Positions 39,289 through 49,444 of a stretch of DNA of 64,000 nt are shown here, piece by piece. Positions within the stretch are counted from its first letter, which is position 1, and each line of letters starts with the position of its first letter. Under the pieces are notes generated by a model, which was not told the origin of the DNA, did no database searches, and worked only from the letters and a program-made list of their open reading frames with translations. The position numbers and the translations under genes are program-made. This DNA is from Accumulibacter sp. (GTDB lineage: Bacteria > Pseudomonadota > Gammaproteobacteria > Burkholderiales > Rhodocyclaceae). The stretch lies in contig JACKLW010000008.1 of assembly GCA_024235715.1 (NCBI GenBank), positions 1 through 64,000 on the forward strand. Direction: 5' to 3'.

Positions 39289-39763
39289 GTCGTCACTATC
39301 CTTGAGGTCCTTCGTTGAGAAAGCCGTTCCGTATCGGCATGCACCTCTGCCTGGCACGAGCTGCCACCGTTGGCCAGCCGGGTCACCGGCCTGGAATCTG
39401 TTGCCTGTCGACCCATCCCCGCGACAGCGGAACAGCGCCTCCCCTGCAAACCGCGATCCTGCGCAGCGTGAGTGATCGCGCCGTTTCGTCTCCATGGCCG
39501 GTGTTGAAACGGTTTTACCCCGATTTAACACGATAAAGTCGACAGCGTGAATGGGGCTTTGTTCAGCGCCGTGCTGCCTTGCCAGCCTGTGCTGCTCCTG
39601 CCGGTCAGGCCGAATGTGAGCGAACGTCGCTATAATCGACCACTGGACGCCCGGGTGCCCGCCTGGCGGCGCCTCGGCAAGCCCGGCCGGTCGACGCAGG
39701 GCGGGAATAGACGTTTGGCGTTGCGAACCTGTCGCCGGGAGGCTCCCGGCCGGAAAGCTGCTG
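39289..39763. other. Intergenic region between the FGE-like gene and ubiD
   Basis: A 475-base divergent gap. A TATAAT hexamer at 39631-39636 faces ubiD, but no matching -35 lies 15-19 bases upstream. An AT-rich patch at about 39510-39540 could serve the minus-strand gene. No small gene, RNA or repeat was recognised. Confidence 0.5.
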
Positions 39764-41227
39764 ATGAAGTATCACGACCTGCGCGATTTCATCGCGCAAC
39801 TGGAAGGCCTCGGCGAACTCAGGCGTATCGGCATCGAGGTCGATCCGCGGCTCGAGATGACGGAGATCTGCGACCGTGTGCTGCGCGCTGGCGGGCCGGC
39901 GCTGCTCTTCGAGAACCCCAGCGGACACAGCGTGCCGGTGCTCGCCAACCTCTTCGGCACACCGCGCCGGGTGGCACTGGGGATGGGGCAGGAGTCGGTG
40001 CTGGCGCTGCGCGAGGTCGGCAGGTTGCTCGCCTACCTCAAGGAGCCCGAACCGCCGAAGGGGCTCAAGGACGCCTGGGACAAGCTGCCGGTGCTCAAGC
40101 AGGTGCTCAACATGGCACCGCGCGTGTGCACCTCGGCGCCGTGCCAGGAAATCGTCTGGGAAGGGCGCGATGTCGATCTGTCGCGTCTGCCGATCCAGCT
40201 CTGTTGGCCGGGCGACGCCGCGCCGCTGATCACCTGGGGGCTGACGGTGACCCGCGGGCCGCACAAGACGCGTCAGAACCTCGGCATCTACCGGCAGCAG
40301 GTGCTCGGGCCGAACAAGGTGATCATGCGCTGGCTGGCCCATCGCGGCGGTGCGCTCGACTTTCGCGAGCACTGCCTGCAGCATCCCGGTCAGCCCTTTC
40401 CGGTGGCGGTGGCGCTGGGCGCCGATCCGGCGACCATTCTCGCGGCGGTCACGCCGGTGCCCGACAGCCTCTCCGAGTATCAGTTTGCCGGCCTGCTGCG
40501 CGGCGCCAAGACCGAGCTGGTGAAATGCCTGGGCCCGGATCTGCAGGTGCCGGCCTCGGCCGAGATCGTCCTCGAAGGATTCATCGATCCGGCGGAAAGC
40601 GCGCTCGAAGGGCCGTACGGTGACCATACCGGCTACTACAACGAGAAATCGCTCTTCCCCGTATTCACCATCGAGCGCATCAGCATGCGCCGCCAGCCGA
40701 TCTACCACAGCACCTATACCGGCAAGCCGCCCGACGAACCGGCGATGCTCGGCGTCGCGCTCAACGAAGTCTTCGTGCCGCTGCTACAGAAGCAATTTCC
40801 GGAAATCGTCGATTTCTACCTGCCACCGGAAGGTTGCTCGTATCGTCTGGCGACGGTAAGCATCAGGAAGCAGTATCCGGGACACGCCAAACGGGTGATG
40901 TTCGGCATCTGGAGTTTTCTGCGCCAGTTCATGTACACCAAGTTCATCATCGTCGTCGACGAGGACGTCGACATTCGCCAGTGGAAGGAAGTGATCTGGG
41001 CGATGACCACCCGCGTCGACGCGGCGCGCGACACCCTGATCGCCGAGAACACGCCGATCGACTATCTCGATTTTGCCAGTCCGGTCGCCGGCTTGGGCAG
41101 CAAGATGGGCCTCGATGCAACCAACAAGTGGCCGGGTGAAACGAGTCGCGAGTGGGGCACGCCGATCGTCATGGACGCCGCCGTCAAGGCGCGCGTCGAC
41201 GCCTTGTGGAGTAAGCTCGGGCTGTGA
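39764..41227 (+). CDS. ubiD: 4-hydroxy-3-polyprenylbenzoate decarboxylase UbiD
   Basis: A 487-aa prenylated-FMN-dependent decarboxylase of ubiquinone synthesis, full length. It begins [22 protein letters not shown] and carries the family blocks [14 protein letters not shown] and [31 protein letters not shown]. UbiX, which supplies the cofactor, is not in this window, and ubiA is about 10 kb away. The gene appears monocistronic. Confidence 0.96.
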   Translation: MKYHDLRDFIAQLEGLGELRRIGIEVDPRLEMTEICDRVLRAGGPALLFENPSGHSVPVLANLFGTPRRVALGMGQESVLALREVGRLLAYLKEPEPPKGLKDAWDKLPVLKQVLNMAPRVCTSAPCQEIVWEGRDVDLSRLPIQLCWPGDAAPLITWGLTVTRGPHKTRQNLGIYRQQVLGPNKVIMRWLAHRGGALDFREHCLQHPGQPFPVAVALGADPATILAAVTPVPDSLSEYQFAGLLRGAKTELVKCLGPDLQVPASAEIVLEGFIDPAESALEGPYGDHTGYYNEKSLFPVFTIERISMRRQPIYHSTYTGKPPDEPAMLGVALNEVFVPLLQKQFPEIVDFYLPPEGCSYRLATVSIRKQYPGHAKRVMFGIWSFLRQFMYTKFIIVVDEDVDIRQWKEVIWAMTTRVDAARDTLIAENTPIDYLDFASPVAGLGSKMGLDATNKWPGETSREWGTPIVMDAAVKARVDALWSKLGL

Positions 41228-41323
41228 CTGCCAGCGGTGTGACAGGTTGCGCGAGAGTCTCTGCCGACCGCCCACCGATATCGCGTGCCGCGCAGCAGGC
41301 GCGCCGCACCACCGGAGAGCGAA

Positions 41324-41725
41324 ATGCGTAACGACCTGATCCCCGATTCCTACCTCGAAGGCGAACGCGCCTGGTGCCACGTCATCTATGCCCTGCATGC
41401 GCTGGCGGTGGTGATCGGTATCGCCGGCGCGGCGACCGTCGCCGGCGCCTTCGTTTTCGGCGTGCCGTCGCTGATCGCCGTTGTCCTCAACTACGTCAAG
41501 CGCAGCGACGTCCGCGGCACCTGGCTCGACAGCCACTATCGCTGGCAGATTCGCACCTTCTGGTTCACCGCGCTGTGGCTGCTGATCTACGGTCTGCTGA
41601 TCATCACCATCGTCGGCATTCCGATCGCCTGGCTGCTGATCGTCTTCCTTGGCGTCTGGGTCGGCTACCGTGTCGTGCGCGGCTGGCTTGCCCTTTCGCA
41701 ACGCCGACCGATCGACGAGGCCTGA
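41324..41725 (+). CDS. DUF4870-like small membrane protein
   Basis: A 133-aa protein with three predicted membrane helices (about 22-45, 50-60 and 85-115). It opens DSYLEGERAWCHVIYALHALAVVIG and has the SDVRGTWLDSHYRWQIRTFWF loop, features of the DUF4870 type. The start at 41324 follows GGAGAG by 5 bases. Function is unknown; the family is common in betaproteobacteria. Confidence 0.8.
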   Translation: MRNDLIPDSYLEGERAWCHVIYALHALAVVIGIAGAATVAGAFVFGVPSLIAVVLNYVKRSDVRGTWLDSHYRWQIRTFWFTALWLLIYGLLIITIVGIPIAWLLIVFLGVWVGYRVVRGWLALSQRRPIDEA

Positions 41726-41863
41726 ACGTCGGCCGCGTGTACTGACCAGCACCGCTTCGGGCAGCGTCGGGCGGCTTCGCCAGCCTCCGTGGTCCGCGTG
41801 CCGCCCCACGGCATGGACTTGTCGATTATCATCAATCATCAGTCGAGTCAATAGCCCCTGTTC

Positions 41864-44800
41864 ATGTGCCTTTTTCGTCACTGCCGGTTGATCTGCGCGC
41901 TGACCGCGGTCGTGGGCCTTGCCGGTGCCCCCGCCGGTGAAGCGGCCGACGAGGTCGGCGCCGGCAGGGCCGTGCTGAAGGTGGTCAGCGACGACAACTA
42001 TCCGCCGTACGTGTTTCGCGACGCCGACGGCAGGCTGACGGGCTACCTGGTCGACACCTGGAGACTGTGGGAGAAGAAGACCGGTGTTCGTGTCGATCTG
42101 CTCGGCAGCGACTGGGCAACCGCAAGGCAGCGCATGGCCGAGGGGCAGGCCGATGTGATCGACACCATCTTCAGGACGGACGAACGCGAGAAGACGCTCG
42201 ACTTCACTCCGCCCTATGCGCCGATCCCGGTGGCCATCTACACCCATGCCAGTATCGGCGGGATCGTCGATCTCACCACCTTGCGCGGTTTTCTCATCGG
42301 CGCGAAGGACGGTGACGCCTGCGTGGACAAGCTCGCCAGCGCCGGGATCAGCAGCGTACAGACGTTCAGCAGTTACCAGACGCTGGTTTCGGCGGCAATC
42401 GCCGGCAGGGTCCGGGTCTTCTGCCTTGACGAGCCGCCGGCCAACTACCTGCTCTATCTCAACAACGCCGGCGATCTCTTCAACAAGGCCTTCACGCTGT
42501 ACACCGGCGAGTTTCACCGCGCCGTTCGCCACAACGACGGCGACACCATGGCACTGCTGCTGCGCGGTTTTTCCGCGATCACGCCTGGCGAAGAGCAATC
42601 CCTGCGCGACAAATGGATGGGAACCCCCCTGTACCGGACGCCCTACGTTCGCTATCTCGCCTACACGCTTCTCGCCGGCTCGCTGCTCGGCGTGCTGCTG
42701 ATCGCCTGGGTGATGAGCTTGCGGCGCATCGTCCGGCAGCGAACCGCCAAGCTCGAAGCGACGCTCGACGCGGTGCCCGATCTGATGTTCGAACTCGGGC
42801 TCGACGGTCGCTACCATGACTGTCATTCGCGGCGCCCCGAGCTGCTGGCCGCGCCCGCCGACACGCTGCCCGGCAGACGGGTCACCGACGTCCTGCCGCC
42901 CGCCGCCGCCGCCAGCTGTCTGAGCGCGCTGCACGAGGCGAACGAAACCGGTTACTCGGTTGGCCAGCAGTTCGAACTCATGCTCGACCACGGACGCTTC
43001 TGTTTCGAGCTGTCGGTGGCCCGCAAGCCGACCGGCAGTGGCGAAGAACCGCGCTTCATCGTTCTTTCGCGCGACGTTACCGCGCGCAAGCAGACCGAGG
43101 CGGCACTGCTTCGCCGCAGCGAACAGCTGGAACTGATGTCGCTGGCCAGTCAGCGGATCAACAGCGAACTGGATATTCCGGCCGTGTTGCGGCACCTCGT
43201 TGCCGCCGCACTGCAGCTCACTGGCGCCGCTGCCGGCACCGCCGCCCGGGTGTGCGCGGGTCAGATGGTGTTCAGCGAGTACAACGAAGGCGGCCAGCTG
43301 ACGCCGGTCGATTATCGCTTCGACCCCGGCTATGGCGTGCCGGGCCAGGTCATGAAGACCTGCAAGTCCCACCTCAGCAACGACGCCGAGCACGATCCAT
43401 TCGTCATTCCGGGAATCCGCCAGGCGCTTGGCTTCACGAACCTTCTCGATACGCCGATCATTGGTCGCCACGGCCAATTGCTCGGTTGTTTCGAGATCCA
43501 CAACAAGCCCGGCGGCTTTGACGACAGCGACGTGCACCTGTTGCAGGGTCTGGCGGCGAGCGCGGCGGTGGCGCTGGAGAACGGCGCGCTGCTTGCAGAA
43601 CGTCAACGAGCCGAGCAGGCGCTGCGCGAAAGCGAGGCCCTGCAGGCGTCGGTTCTCGCCAGCGCCGCCTGCGGCATCATCGCCACCGACCCGCAGGGCC
43701 TGATCACGGTGTTCAATCCGGTTGCCGAAGCGATCTTCGGCTATCGCGCGGACGAAGTGGTCGGCAAGCTGACGCCGCTGATATTCCACGACCCCGCCGA
43801 TGTCCTGGCGATGGCCAGGGCACGCAGCGAAGAACTCGGCTGCGCGCCTGCCGTGAGCTTCGACACGCTGGTCGCCAAGGCGCGCACCAGTGGTCAGGTG
43901 GACGAGCGCGAGGCGCCCTGCGTGCGCAAGGATGGCCGTCGGATCACCGTTCGCCTGGCAGTGACGGTGCTGCGCAGCGCATCCGGTGTGCTTGCCGGCT
44001 ACCTGGGAACCGTCGTCGACATCAGCCAGCACAAGGCGGCCGAAGCCCGGATCCAGCGTCTGGCGCATTTCGACTCGCTGACGGAACTTCCCAACCGCGC
44101 CCTTCTCGAAGAACGCTTCCGGCATGACCTGAGTCGCGCCCAGCGTGGCCGCGAGTCGCTGGCGCTGATCTTTCTCGACCTCGACCGCTTCAAGCAGGTC
44201 AACGATTCTCTCGGGCACCGGATAGGTGACCAGCTGCTGGTCGAGGTCGCCGGACGATTGCAGGGCGCCGTACGGGACGAAGATACGCTTTGTCGCCTCG
44301 GCGGCGACGAGTTCATCGTCGTCCTGCCGAATACCGATGCCGATGGCGCGGCGCACGTCGCCAGCAAGCTGCTCGAAGTCAGCGCCTCACCCTATCATCT
44401 CGAGGAGCACGAGCTGCACTGCACGCTGTCGCTTGGCATCGCCCTGTACCCGGTCGACGGAGACAACCTGGAAGCCTTGTCGATATGCGCCGATACCGCC
44501 ATGTATCGTGCCAAGCAGGGCGGCCGCAACGGCTTCTGCTTTTTCACCCCCGAGATGCAGGAACGCTCGGCGCGCGCGCTGCAACTCGAAAACGACCTGC
44601 GCCGTGCGCTCGCGCGCAAGGAACTGGAGTTGTTCTACGAGCCGCAGCTGGCACTTGCCGATCGTCGTCTGCTCGCCGCCGAGGCACTGCTGCGCTGGCA
44701 CCATCCGCAGCTGGGCATGGTCCCGCCGGCCGAATTCGTTCCGATTGCCGAGGAGTCCGGATTGCTGCTGCCGATTGGCGAATGGGTGCTGCGTTCGGCA

Positions 44801-45349
44801 GTTCGCCAGATGCGCGTCTGGCACGAGGCGGGTCTGCCGCCGATCCCGGTGGCGGTGAATCTCTCGACCGGACAGCTCCGCCAGACCCGGCTGGCGCAAC
44901 TGGTTTCCCGGATTCTCGCCGACGAGGCTCTGCCGGCGCAGTATCTCGAACTGGAGCTGACCGAGAGCCTGGCCATGGACAACCCGCTGGCGGTCATCGG
45001 GACCGTGGGGGAACTGTGCGCACTGGGTGTCCGCATCGCGATTGACGACTTCGGCAGCGGCTATTCATCGATGAGCCATCTGACGCGTCTGCGGGCGCAC
45101 AAGCTCAAGATCCATCGTTCCCTGGTTGCCGACCTGGCGGTCGATCCCGACGCGGAAGCAATCGTTGCGGCGGTCATCAGCCTGGCGCACAGGCTCGGCC
45201 TGCGGGTGGTCGGCGAGGGCGTCGAAAGCGAGGCGCAAGTCGCTCGCCTGCGTGAGAACGGTTGTGATGACGGGCAGGGTTATCTCTTCAGCCAGCCGCT
45301 GGCCGCCGCGCAGTTCGAGGCACTGGTGCGCGAGCGCTACATGGACTGA
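41864..45349 (+). CDS. Periplasmic-sensing PAS/GAF/GGDEF/EAL cyclic-di-GMP protein
   Basis: An 1161-aa inner membrane signalling protein. A signal segment is followed by a type 3 solute-binding domain (residues about 35-255), a membrane helix (about 264-285), a PAS-like region (295-410), GAF (425-570), PAS (590-720), GGDEF (about 735-890) and EAL (905-1155). The cyclase signature GGDEF and an upstream inhibitory RDED (RxxD) site are intact, as is the EAL motif in LLAAEALLRWHHP and DDFGSGYS. It can in principle both make and degrade c-di-GMP in response to a small ligand in the periplasm. Confidence 0.93.
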   Translation: MCLFRHCRLICALTAVVGLAGAPAGEAADEVGAGRAVLKVVSDDNYPPYVFRDADGRLTGYLVDTWRLWEKKTGVRVDLLGSDWATARQRMAEGQADVIDTIFRTDEREKTLDFTPPYAPIPVAIYTHASIGGIVDLTTLRGFLIGAKDGDACVDKLASAGISSVQTFSSYQTLVSAAIAGRVRVFCLDEPPANYLLYLNNAGDLFNKAFTLYTGEFHRAVRHNDGDTMALLLRGFSAITPGEEQSLRDKWMGTPLYRTPYVRYLAYTLLAGSLLGVLLIAWVMSLRRIVRQRTAKLEATLDAVPDLMFELGLDGRYHDCHSRRPELLAAPADTLPGRRVTDVLPPAAAASCLSALHEANETGYSVGQQFELMLDHGRFCFELSVARKPTGSGEEPRFIVLSRDVTARKQTEAALLRRSEQLELMSLASQRINSELDIPAVLRHLVAAALQLTGAAAGTAARVCAGQMVFSEYNEGGQLTPVDYRFDPGYGVPGQVMKTCKSHLSNDAEHDPFVIPGIRQALGFTNLLDTPIIGRHGQLLGCFEIHNKPGGFDDSDVHLLQGLAASAAVALENGALLAERQRAEQALRESEALQASVLASAACGIIATDPQGLITVFNPVAEAIFGYRADEVVGKLTPLIFHDPADVLAMARARSEELGCAPAVSFDTLVAKARTSGQVDEREAPCVRKDGRRITVRLAVTVLRSASGVLAGYLGTVVDISQHKAAEARIQRLAHFDSLTELPNRALLEERFRHDLSRAQRGRESLALIFLDLDRFKQVNDSLGHRIGDQLLVEVAGRLQGAVRDEDTLCRLGGDEFIVVLPNTDADGAAHVASKLLEVSASPYHLEEHELHCTLSLGIALYPVDGDNLEALSICADTAMYRAKQGGRNGFCFFTPEMQERSARALQLENDLRRALARKELELFYEPQLALADRRLLAAEALLRWHHPQLGMVPPAEFVPIAEESGLLLPIGEWVLRSAVRQMRVWHEAGLPPIPVAVNLSTGQLRQTRLAQLVSRILADEALPAQYLELELTESLAMDNPLAVIGTVGELCALGVRIAIDDFGSGYSSMSHLTRLRAHKLKIHRSLVADLAVDPDAEAIVAAVISLAHRLGLRVVGEGVESEAQVARLRENGCDDGQGYLFSQPLAAAQFEALVRERYMD

Positions 45350-45410
45350 TCGGCCGTGGCGAAGGCGGCGGCTCGCGTCGCTGCGCGGCCAGCGGCGTGC
45401 TCAGGGGCGG

Positions 45411-46832
45411 TCAACGCTCGGCCACCCACAGCAACAGGGCATCGAGGGCCGCCTTGCCGAGTCGGGCATTGCCATCGTTGATCAGCCCGACGACGATCCA
45501 GCGCTTGCCGCTGTTGTCCAGGACGTAACCGGCGATTGCCCGCACCCCCTCGAGGTAGCCGGTCTTCAGGTGCGCCCTGCCGGCCGCCGAGCCATTCTTC
45601 AGACGCTTTCGCAAGGTGCCGTCAACGCCGGCGACCGGTAGCGACGAGATCAGTTCGGCCATCACCGGGCTTCGCCAGGCGGCAGCCAGGAGTTGCGCCA
45701 GGCCGCCGGCCGAGATGCGTGCATCGCGCGACAGGCCCGAGCCGTTGTCGATCATCAGTTCGGGCAGCTGCAGGTCGTTGGCCAGCAGCCAGCCGGTGAG
45801 CTGGCGGCGCGCGCCGGCGGTCGTCGCCGGTCGCTCGCTGTCGAGTGCCAGGAAGATCTGGCGGGCCATCACGTTGTTGCTGTACTTGTTCACGTCGCGG
45901 ACGATTTCGGCAAGCGTCGGCGACTGCTGCACGACCAGCGTGGTCGCGCCGGCCGGTGTGCCGCCCTCGCGCACGCTGCCCTGGAAGCTGCCACCGAGCT
46001 CACGCCATAGCGCCCGGAACAGGCTCTCCACCTGCATGTTGGCGGTCCATGGGGCGAGATTCAGGCCGCGCTCGCCGCAGGCCGCAGGAAAACTGCCGCC
46101 GAGTTCTATGGTCAGTTCCGTGATCACCGGGGTGATCTGTTCCTGCCAGTCGCCACAGGGGCCGCGTCCGAGGCTCAGCCGATTGTCGATGCGCAAGCCT
46201 TCGCTCGGCGTTTCGGCGACCACCCGTACCGTGTTCGTGGCCGCGTCGGCCTGCAGCAGCAGGCGCAGGCTCTTGAAGTTCACCAGCAGCGCGTCGGGGC
46301 CTGCATTGTAGGGGCGCAGCGGCTGATTGTCGAAAGCGCCGGGATCGTGCGCGGGTAGTGCAAAGGCGCTGCGATCGAGCACCAGGTCGCCGCTGATCTC
46401 GCGCACGCCCTGCGTGCGCAGCTGGCGCAGCAACAGCCAGAATTGCTCGAGCGCCAGCTTCGGATCGCCGCCGCCACGCAGGTAAACATTGCCGTTGATA
46501 CGGCCATCGCGCGGGCGGGCGTCGGCGAGGACCTCGGTACGCCAGGTATGTGCGGGACCGAGCATTTCCAGGGCTGCGTAGGTGGTCACCAGCTTCATCG
46601 CCGACGCCGGGTTCATTGCCTGCCGGGCGTTGTGGCTGAGCAGCGGTGGGCCGCCGTCGACCGGCTGCACGACGATGCCGACCGAGGATTGCGGAATGTC
46701 CGCCTGCTGCAGGGCGCGGCTGACGGCGCCCGGCAAGTCGGCTGCGCGTGCTGGCAGGGTTCCGAGCAGCATTGCGCCGAGCAGCAGGCAGAGCGTCGTC
46801 ACGGCGCGGGAAAGCGAGACACGAGGAGTCAT
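45411..46832 (-). CDS. dacB: D-alanyl-D-alanine carboxypeptidase/endopeptidase (PBP4, S13 family)
   Basis: About 473 aa, periplasmic, with a signal peptide cleaved near ARAAD (residue about 28). The three penicillin-binding motifs are intact: SxxK in NPASAMKLVTT, SxN in KYSNNVMARQ, and KTG in HLKTGYLEGV. It trims or cleaves peptidoglycan cross-links. The start MTPRVSLSRAV at 46832 follows ACGAGGAGT, a good ribosome site. It follows the CYTH-CHAD gene on the same strand but with 146 bases between them. Confidence 0.93.
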   Translation of the reverse strand: MTPRVSLSRAVTTLCLLLGAMLLGTLPARAADLPGAVSRALQQADIPQSSVGIVVQPVDGGPPLLSHNARQAMNPASAMKLVTTYAALEMLGPAHTWRTEVLADARPRDGRINGNVYLRGGGDPKLALEQFWLLLRQLRTQGVREISGDLVLDRSAFALPAHDPGAFDNQPLRPYNAGPDALLVNFKSLRLLLQADAATNTVRVVAETPSEGLRIDNRLSLGRGPCGDWQEQITPVITELTIELGGSFPAACGERGLNLAPWTANMQVESLFRALWRELGGSFQGSVREGGTPAGATTLVVQQSPTLAEIVRDVNKYSNNVMARQIFLALDSERPATTAGARRQLTGWLLANDLQLPELMIDNGSGLSRDARISAGGLAQLLAAAWRSPVMAELISSLPVAGVDGTLRKRLKNGSAAGRAHLKTGYLEGVRAIAGYVLDNSGKRWIVVGLINDGNARLGKAALDALLLWVAER

Positions 46833-46978
46833 GGGCAAATGCGGTCGCGAGTGGGAGAGGGCGGGGAGCGTTGTGCTTGCCACGGCGACACCAGACCGGG
46901 CGCGGCGCGGCGGCACGCGCGCGCCGGGCCGGGCCGCCACCTGCGGGTTTGGCAAAGGCACCGCCGAGGAGGCGGCGG

Positions 46979-48457
46979 TCAGCCGTGCTCCCAGGGCGGC
47001 GGATGGCTGAGAAACTCGCGCAGCAGGCCGTCGAGCTGGTCGACCAGCAGGGCGCTGCGTCCGGCCAGCCAGCCACGCACCAGATCGCTCTGGTGGCCGG
47101 GCAAGGCCTCCGCGACCAGCTGTTCGGCGACGCAGAAGTCATTCAGCCGGCCGAGCAGGTCGAGCAGTCCGGCCGCACTCTGGTGATAGCGCTGCAGGCT
47201 GCGCGCCGGGATCAGCGGCGCGAAGAACTCGAGGGCGTAACGCAAGCGCTTCAGGCCGACGCGCAGGTCGTGGCGTGCCTCGGCATTCGAATCCTTGGTT
47301 GCGGCCGCGAGTTCGGCGACTTTCCTGGCGCGCTTGTTCAGCGACCGGGGCGCAAAAGCAGCGATTTTCGGCTTCTTTTTCTCCGGCAGGGCCAGCGTTG
47401 CGGCCGTGAACTCGAGCAGCAGCTGCGAGTAGTCGGGTGAGACCACAGCCGCCTGCGCCGTCTTGCGGCAGGCGGCCAGCCGGATCGCCGCCTGTTTTGC
47501 CACCGCCTGGACGTCGGCGTGGTCGGGAAAGGCCTTGCTGATCGGCGGCAGCACTTCGGTCATGAAGACATCCCAGTTGCGCGTGTCACCGAGCTGCTGG
47601 GCAAGGGCACGCCAGCGCGGGTCGAAGTCACTGATGTACTCCGGAGGGAGCAGCGGTCGCCAGAGCCGGACTGCCGAACGCAGGCGGCGCATCGAAACCC
47701 GCGCCTGATGGACGAAGCCGGGATCGTCGCTTTCGCGAACGCCGTGCTCGTTGCCCTGCAACTGCGTCAGGCAGGCAAAGACAGTGCTGCGGAAGACGCC
47801 GATGCTCGACATGCCCAGTTCCAGCCTGGCGTCGGCCGCCTTGACCGGCAGTCGCGGGGTATCGGCGGCCAGGCGGAAGCCGCGCTCGGCCTTGCTGTCG
47901 GCTTCGGGATGCAGCGGCAGGTCTTTCTGCATCGCCAGCGCCACCGCAAACAGATCGTCGACGCTTCCTTCGAGCAGTTCGAGTTCGAGTTCGCAGATCG
48001 GCTCCTGACGGCCATTGGCGTCGATCTTCCCGCGGTCCAGTGCGACCTCGATACGTGTCCCTTCGTTTGGCGCCAGAAGCCAGCTGAGGCGCGTGAAGTC
48101 GGTCGTGAACACCGGCACGAGTTCCGGCGTTGCCGCTTCGAGAAAGCGCCGCAGTTTCGGCGAGTCGACGTGCGAAAAATCGAAGTCGCCCGGCTGCCCG
48201 GGGACCTCCCATTCATTGCGTTGTGCAAGGCCCCCGGACGATGGCGCTTCGCTCTTGACGGTCAACAGCCACTCGGTGTCCTTCTTGCGATAGCGCACCG
48301 CGATCCGCCTGGCCTGCAGCCGCCGGTCGGGGGTGTCGTAGTAGGTGTTGATCAGCTTCTGCCGGTGCGACTTGCTGCTGGCGAGGACCGGGTGCGTCGG
48401 CAGCCTGCGTGCTGCACTTGCCGGTACGCTCAGCTTGATCTCTGTTTCCAGTGCCAT
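46979..48457 (-). CDS. CYTH-CHAD domain protein (inorganic triphosphatase-like)
   Basis: A 492-aa protein. The CYTH domain (about 1-205) opens with the catalytic ExExK (ETEIK, Glu4, Glu6, Lys8), expected to hydrolyse inorganic triphosphate or long-chain phosphates with divalent metal. The CHAD domain (about 220-485) has the conserved histidines (FVHQARVSMRRLRSAVRLW, ARHDLRVGLKRLRYALEFF), and CHAD domains are known to bind polyphosphate granules. In a polyphosphate-accumulating host a granule role is likely. The start at 48457 has GAGGAGA upstream. It follows the Crp/Fnr gene after 65 bases. Confidence 0.92.
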   Translation of the reverse strand: MALETEIKLSVPASAARRLPTHPVLASSKSHRQKLINTYYDTPDRRLQARRIAVRYRKKDTEWLLTVKSEAPSSGGLAQRNEWEVPGQPGDFDFSHVDSPKLRRFLEAATPELVPVFTTDFTRLSWLLAPNEGTRIEVALDRGKIDANGRQEPICELELELLEGSVDDLFAVALAMQKDLPLHPEADSKAERGFRLAADTPRLPVKAADARLELGMSSIGVFRSTVFACLTQLQGNEHGVRESDDPGFVHQARVSMRRLRSAVRLWRPLLPPEYISDFDPRWRALAQQLGDTRNWDVFMTEVLPPISKAFPDHADVQAVAKQAAIRLAACRKTAQAAVVSPDYSQLLLEFTAATLALPEKKKPKIAAFAPRSLNKRARKVAELAAATKDSNAEARHDLRVGLKRLRYALEFFAPLIPARSLQRYHQSAAGLLDLLGRLNDFCVAEQLVAEALPGHQSDLVRGWLAGRSALLVDQLDGLLREFLSHPPPWEHG

Positions 48458-48522
48458 CTTTCGGTGTCTCCTCGTGGGGGCGTTATAGTTTTGGTTTGTG
48501 CGTTTCATGGTTGCGACGGATG

Positions 48523-49215
48523 TCAGAGATCATAGGCGCGCAGCAGTTCAACATTGGAAATGTGAATCCTTCGCCCATCGACGACGATCAGGCCTTTTTC
48601 CGAGAGTTCATGCAGGATGCGCGAAAAGTGCTCCTGCGTCAGATTGAGGCGTGAGGCAATCACCCCCTTGTTGGTCGGCAGGGTGACGACGACCACGTTC
48701 TCCCCGGCGTCTGGTTGGTCGCGCAGGAGGTAGCCGATGATTCGCCGACGACCCGAGTGCAGCGAGTACGATTCGACGTCATTCATCAACTGGTGCAGGC
48801 GCATCGAGAGGCCGGCAATCATCTTGCGTCCGAGCTTGGGGTCGGCGTCGAGTTCCTCGAGAATCGCTGTCTTGGAGATATGCAGCACCAGTGAGTCGGC
48901 GAGGGCCTGTGCATAGACCATGAACGGCTTGTCGGTGAACATGACCGCTTCGCCGAAGGTCTGCCCCTGCGGCAGGATGTCTACAACTTTTTCGCCGCCC
49001 TGCGGCGAGGTGAATGCCAGTTTTACCTGGCCATAGACGATGAGGTAGAAACCGGTGGGCGTGTCGCCCTTGTGAAACAGGATGTCGCCACGCATGGCGT
49101 TGATTTCGCGGGTGCCGCGGGCAAGGCGCGCAATTTCTTGATTCTCCAGCTCATTGAACAGCGGTACGTGCGCCAGTAACGCTTCGATGTTGATATCGTG
49201 TTGGGACGAATGCAT
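48523..49215 (-). CDS. Crp/Fnr-family transcription regulator (no Fe-S cysteines)
   Basis: A 230-aa regulator with a cNMP-binding beta-roll (about 20-130, GDTPTGFYLIVYGQVKLAFTS), a dimer helix, and a winged helix (SRLNLTQEHFSRILHELSEKGLI). There is no cysteine cluster for an iron-sulphur centre, so it is closer to DNR/NnrR/Crp-like proteins than to Fnr. It is divergent from the oxidase subunit gene and may control it. It could also act at the TTGAC-N4-GTCAA site ahead of the cytochrome operon near 62.3 kb. Confidence 0.88.
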   Translation of the reverse strand: MHSSQHDINIEALLAHVPLFNELENQEIARLARGTREINAMRGDILFHKGDTPTGFYLIVYGQVKLAFTSPQGGEKVVDILPQGQTFGEAVMFTDKPFMVYAQALADSLVLHISKTAILEELDADPKLGRKMIAGLSMRLHQLMNDVESYSLHSGRRRIIGYLLRDQPDAGENVVVVTLPTNKGVIASRLNLTQEHFSRILHELSEKGLIVVDGRRIHISNVELLRAYDL

Positions 49216-49386
49216 GGGCGGTTTCCGGAACAGTCAGCGAATGGCTGAAGTGACGATGGCCGCCAATATTCGCACCTGTACTCGTCGCGAGCAAGCGATG
49301 GGCTACACCGGCCCGGCCGGCATCCTGTCCGTTGCGAGGAAATGACAGGCGGTTTGCGGCTGCAGATCGCCGGAGCGTGGCGTCGT

Positions 49387-49416
49387 TTGGCATATCGAGC
49401 CGCCAGGCCGTATACT
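49387..49416 (+). promoter_or_regulatory. Sigma-70 promoter of the oxidase gene
   Basis: A -35 TTGGCA (49387-49392) and -10 TATACT (49411-49416) are 18 bases apart, ending 28 bases before the GTG at 49445. No Fnr-type palindrome was found within the 229-base divergent region. Confidence 0.55.
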
Positions 49417-49444
49417 CCCCCGATTTTCTTCGCGCGAGGCAGTT

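Noticed and set aside
39631-39636. A ubiD promoter at TATAAT
   Set aside because: No -35 hexamer at any spacing of 15-19 bases; kept only as a remark in the gap entry.
40784-44356. A 1190-codon open frame on the minus strand
   Set aside because: It lies antisense to ubiD and the GGDEF-EAL gene, both of which have clear family motifs. Its translation is compositionally odd with no domains, as expected of a high-GC shadow frame.
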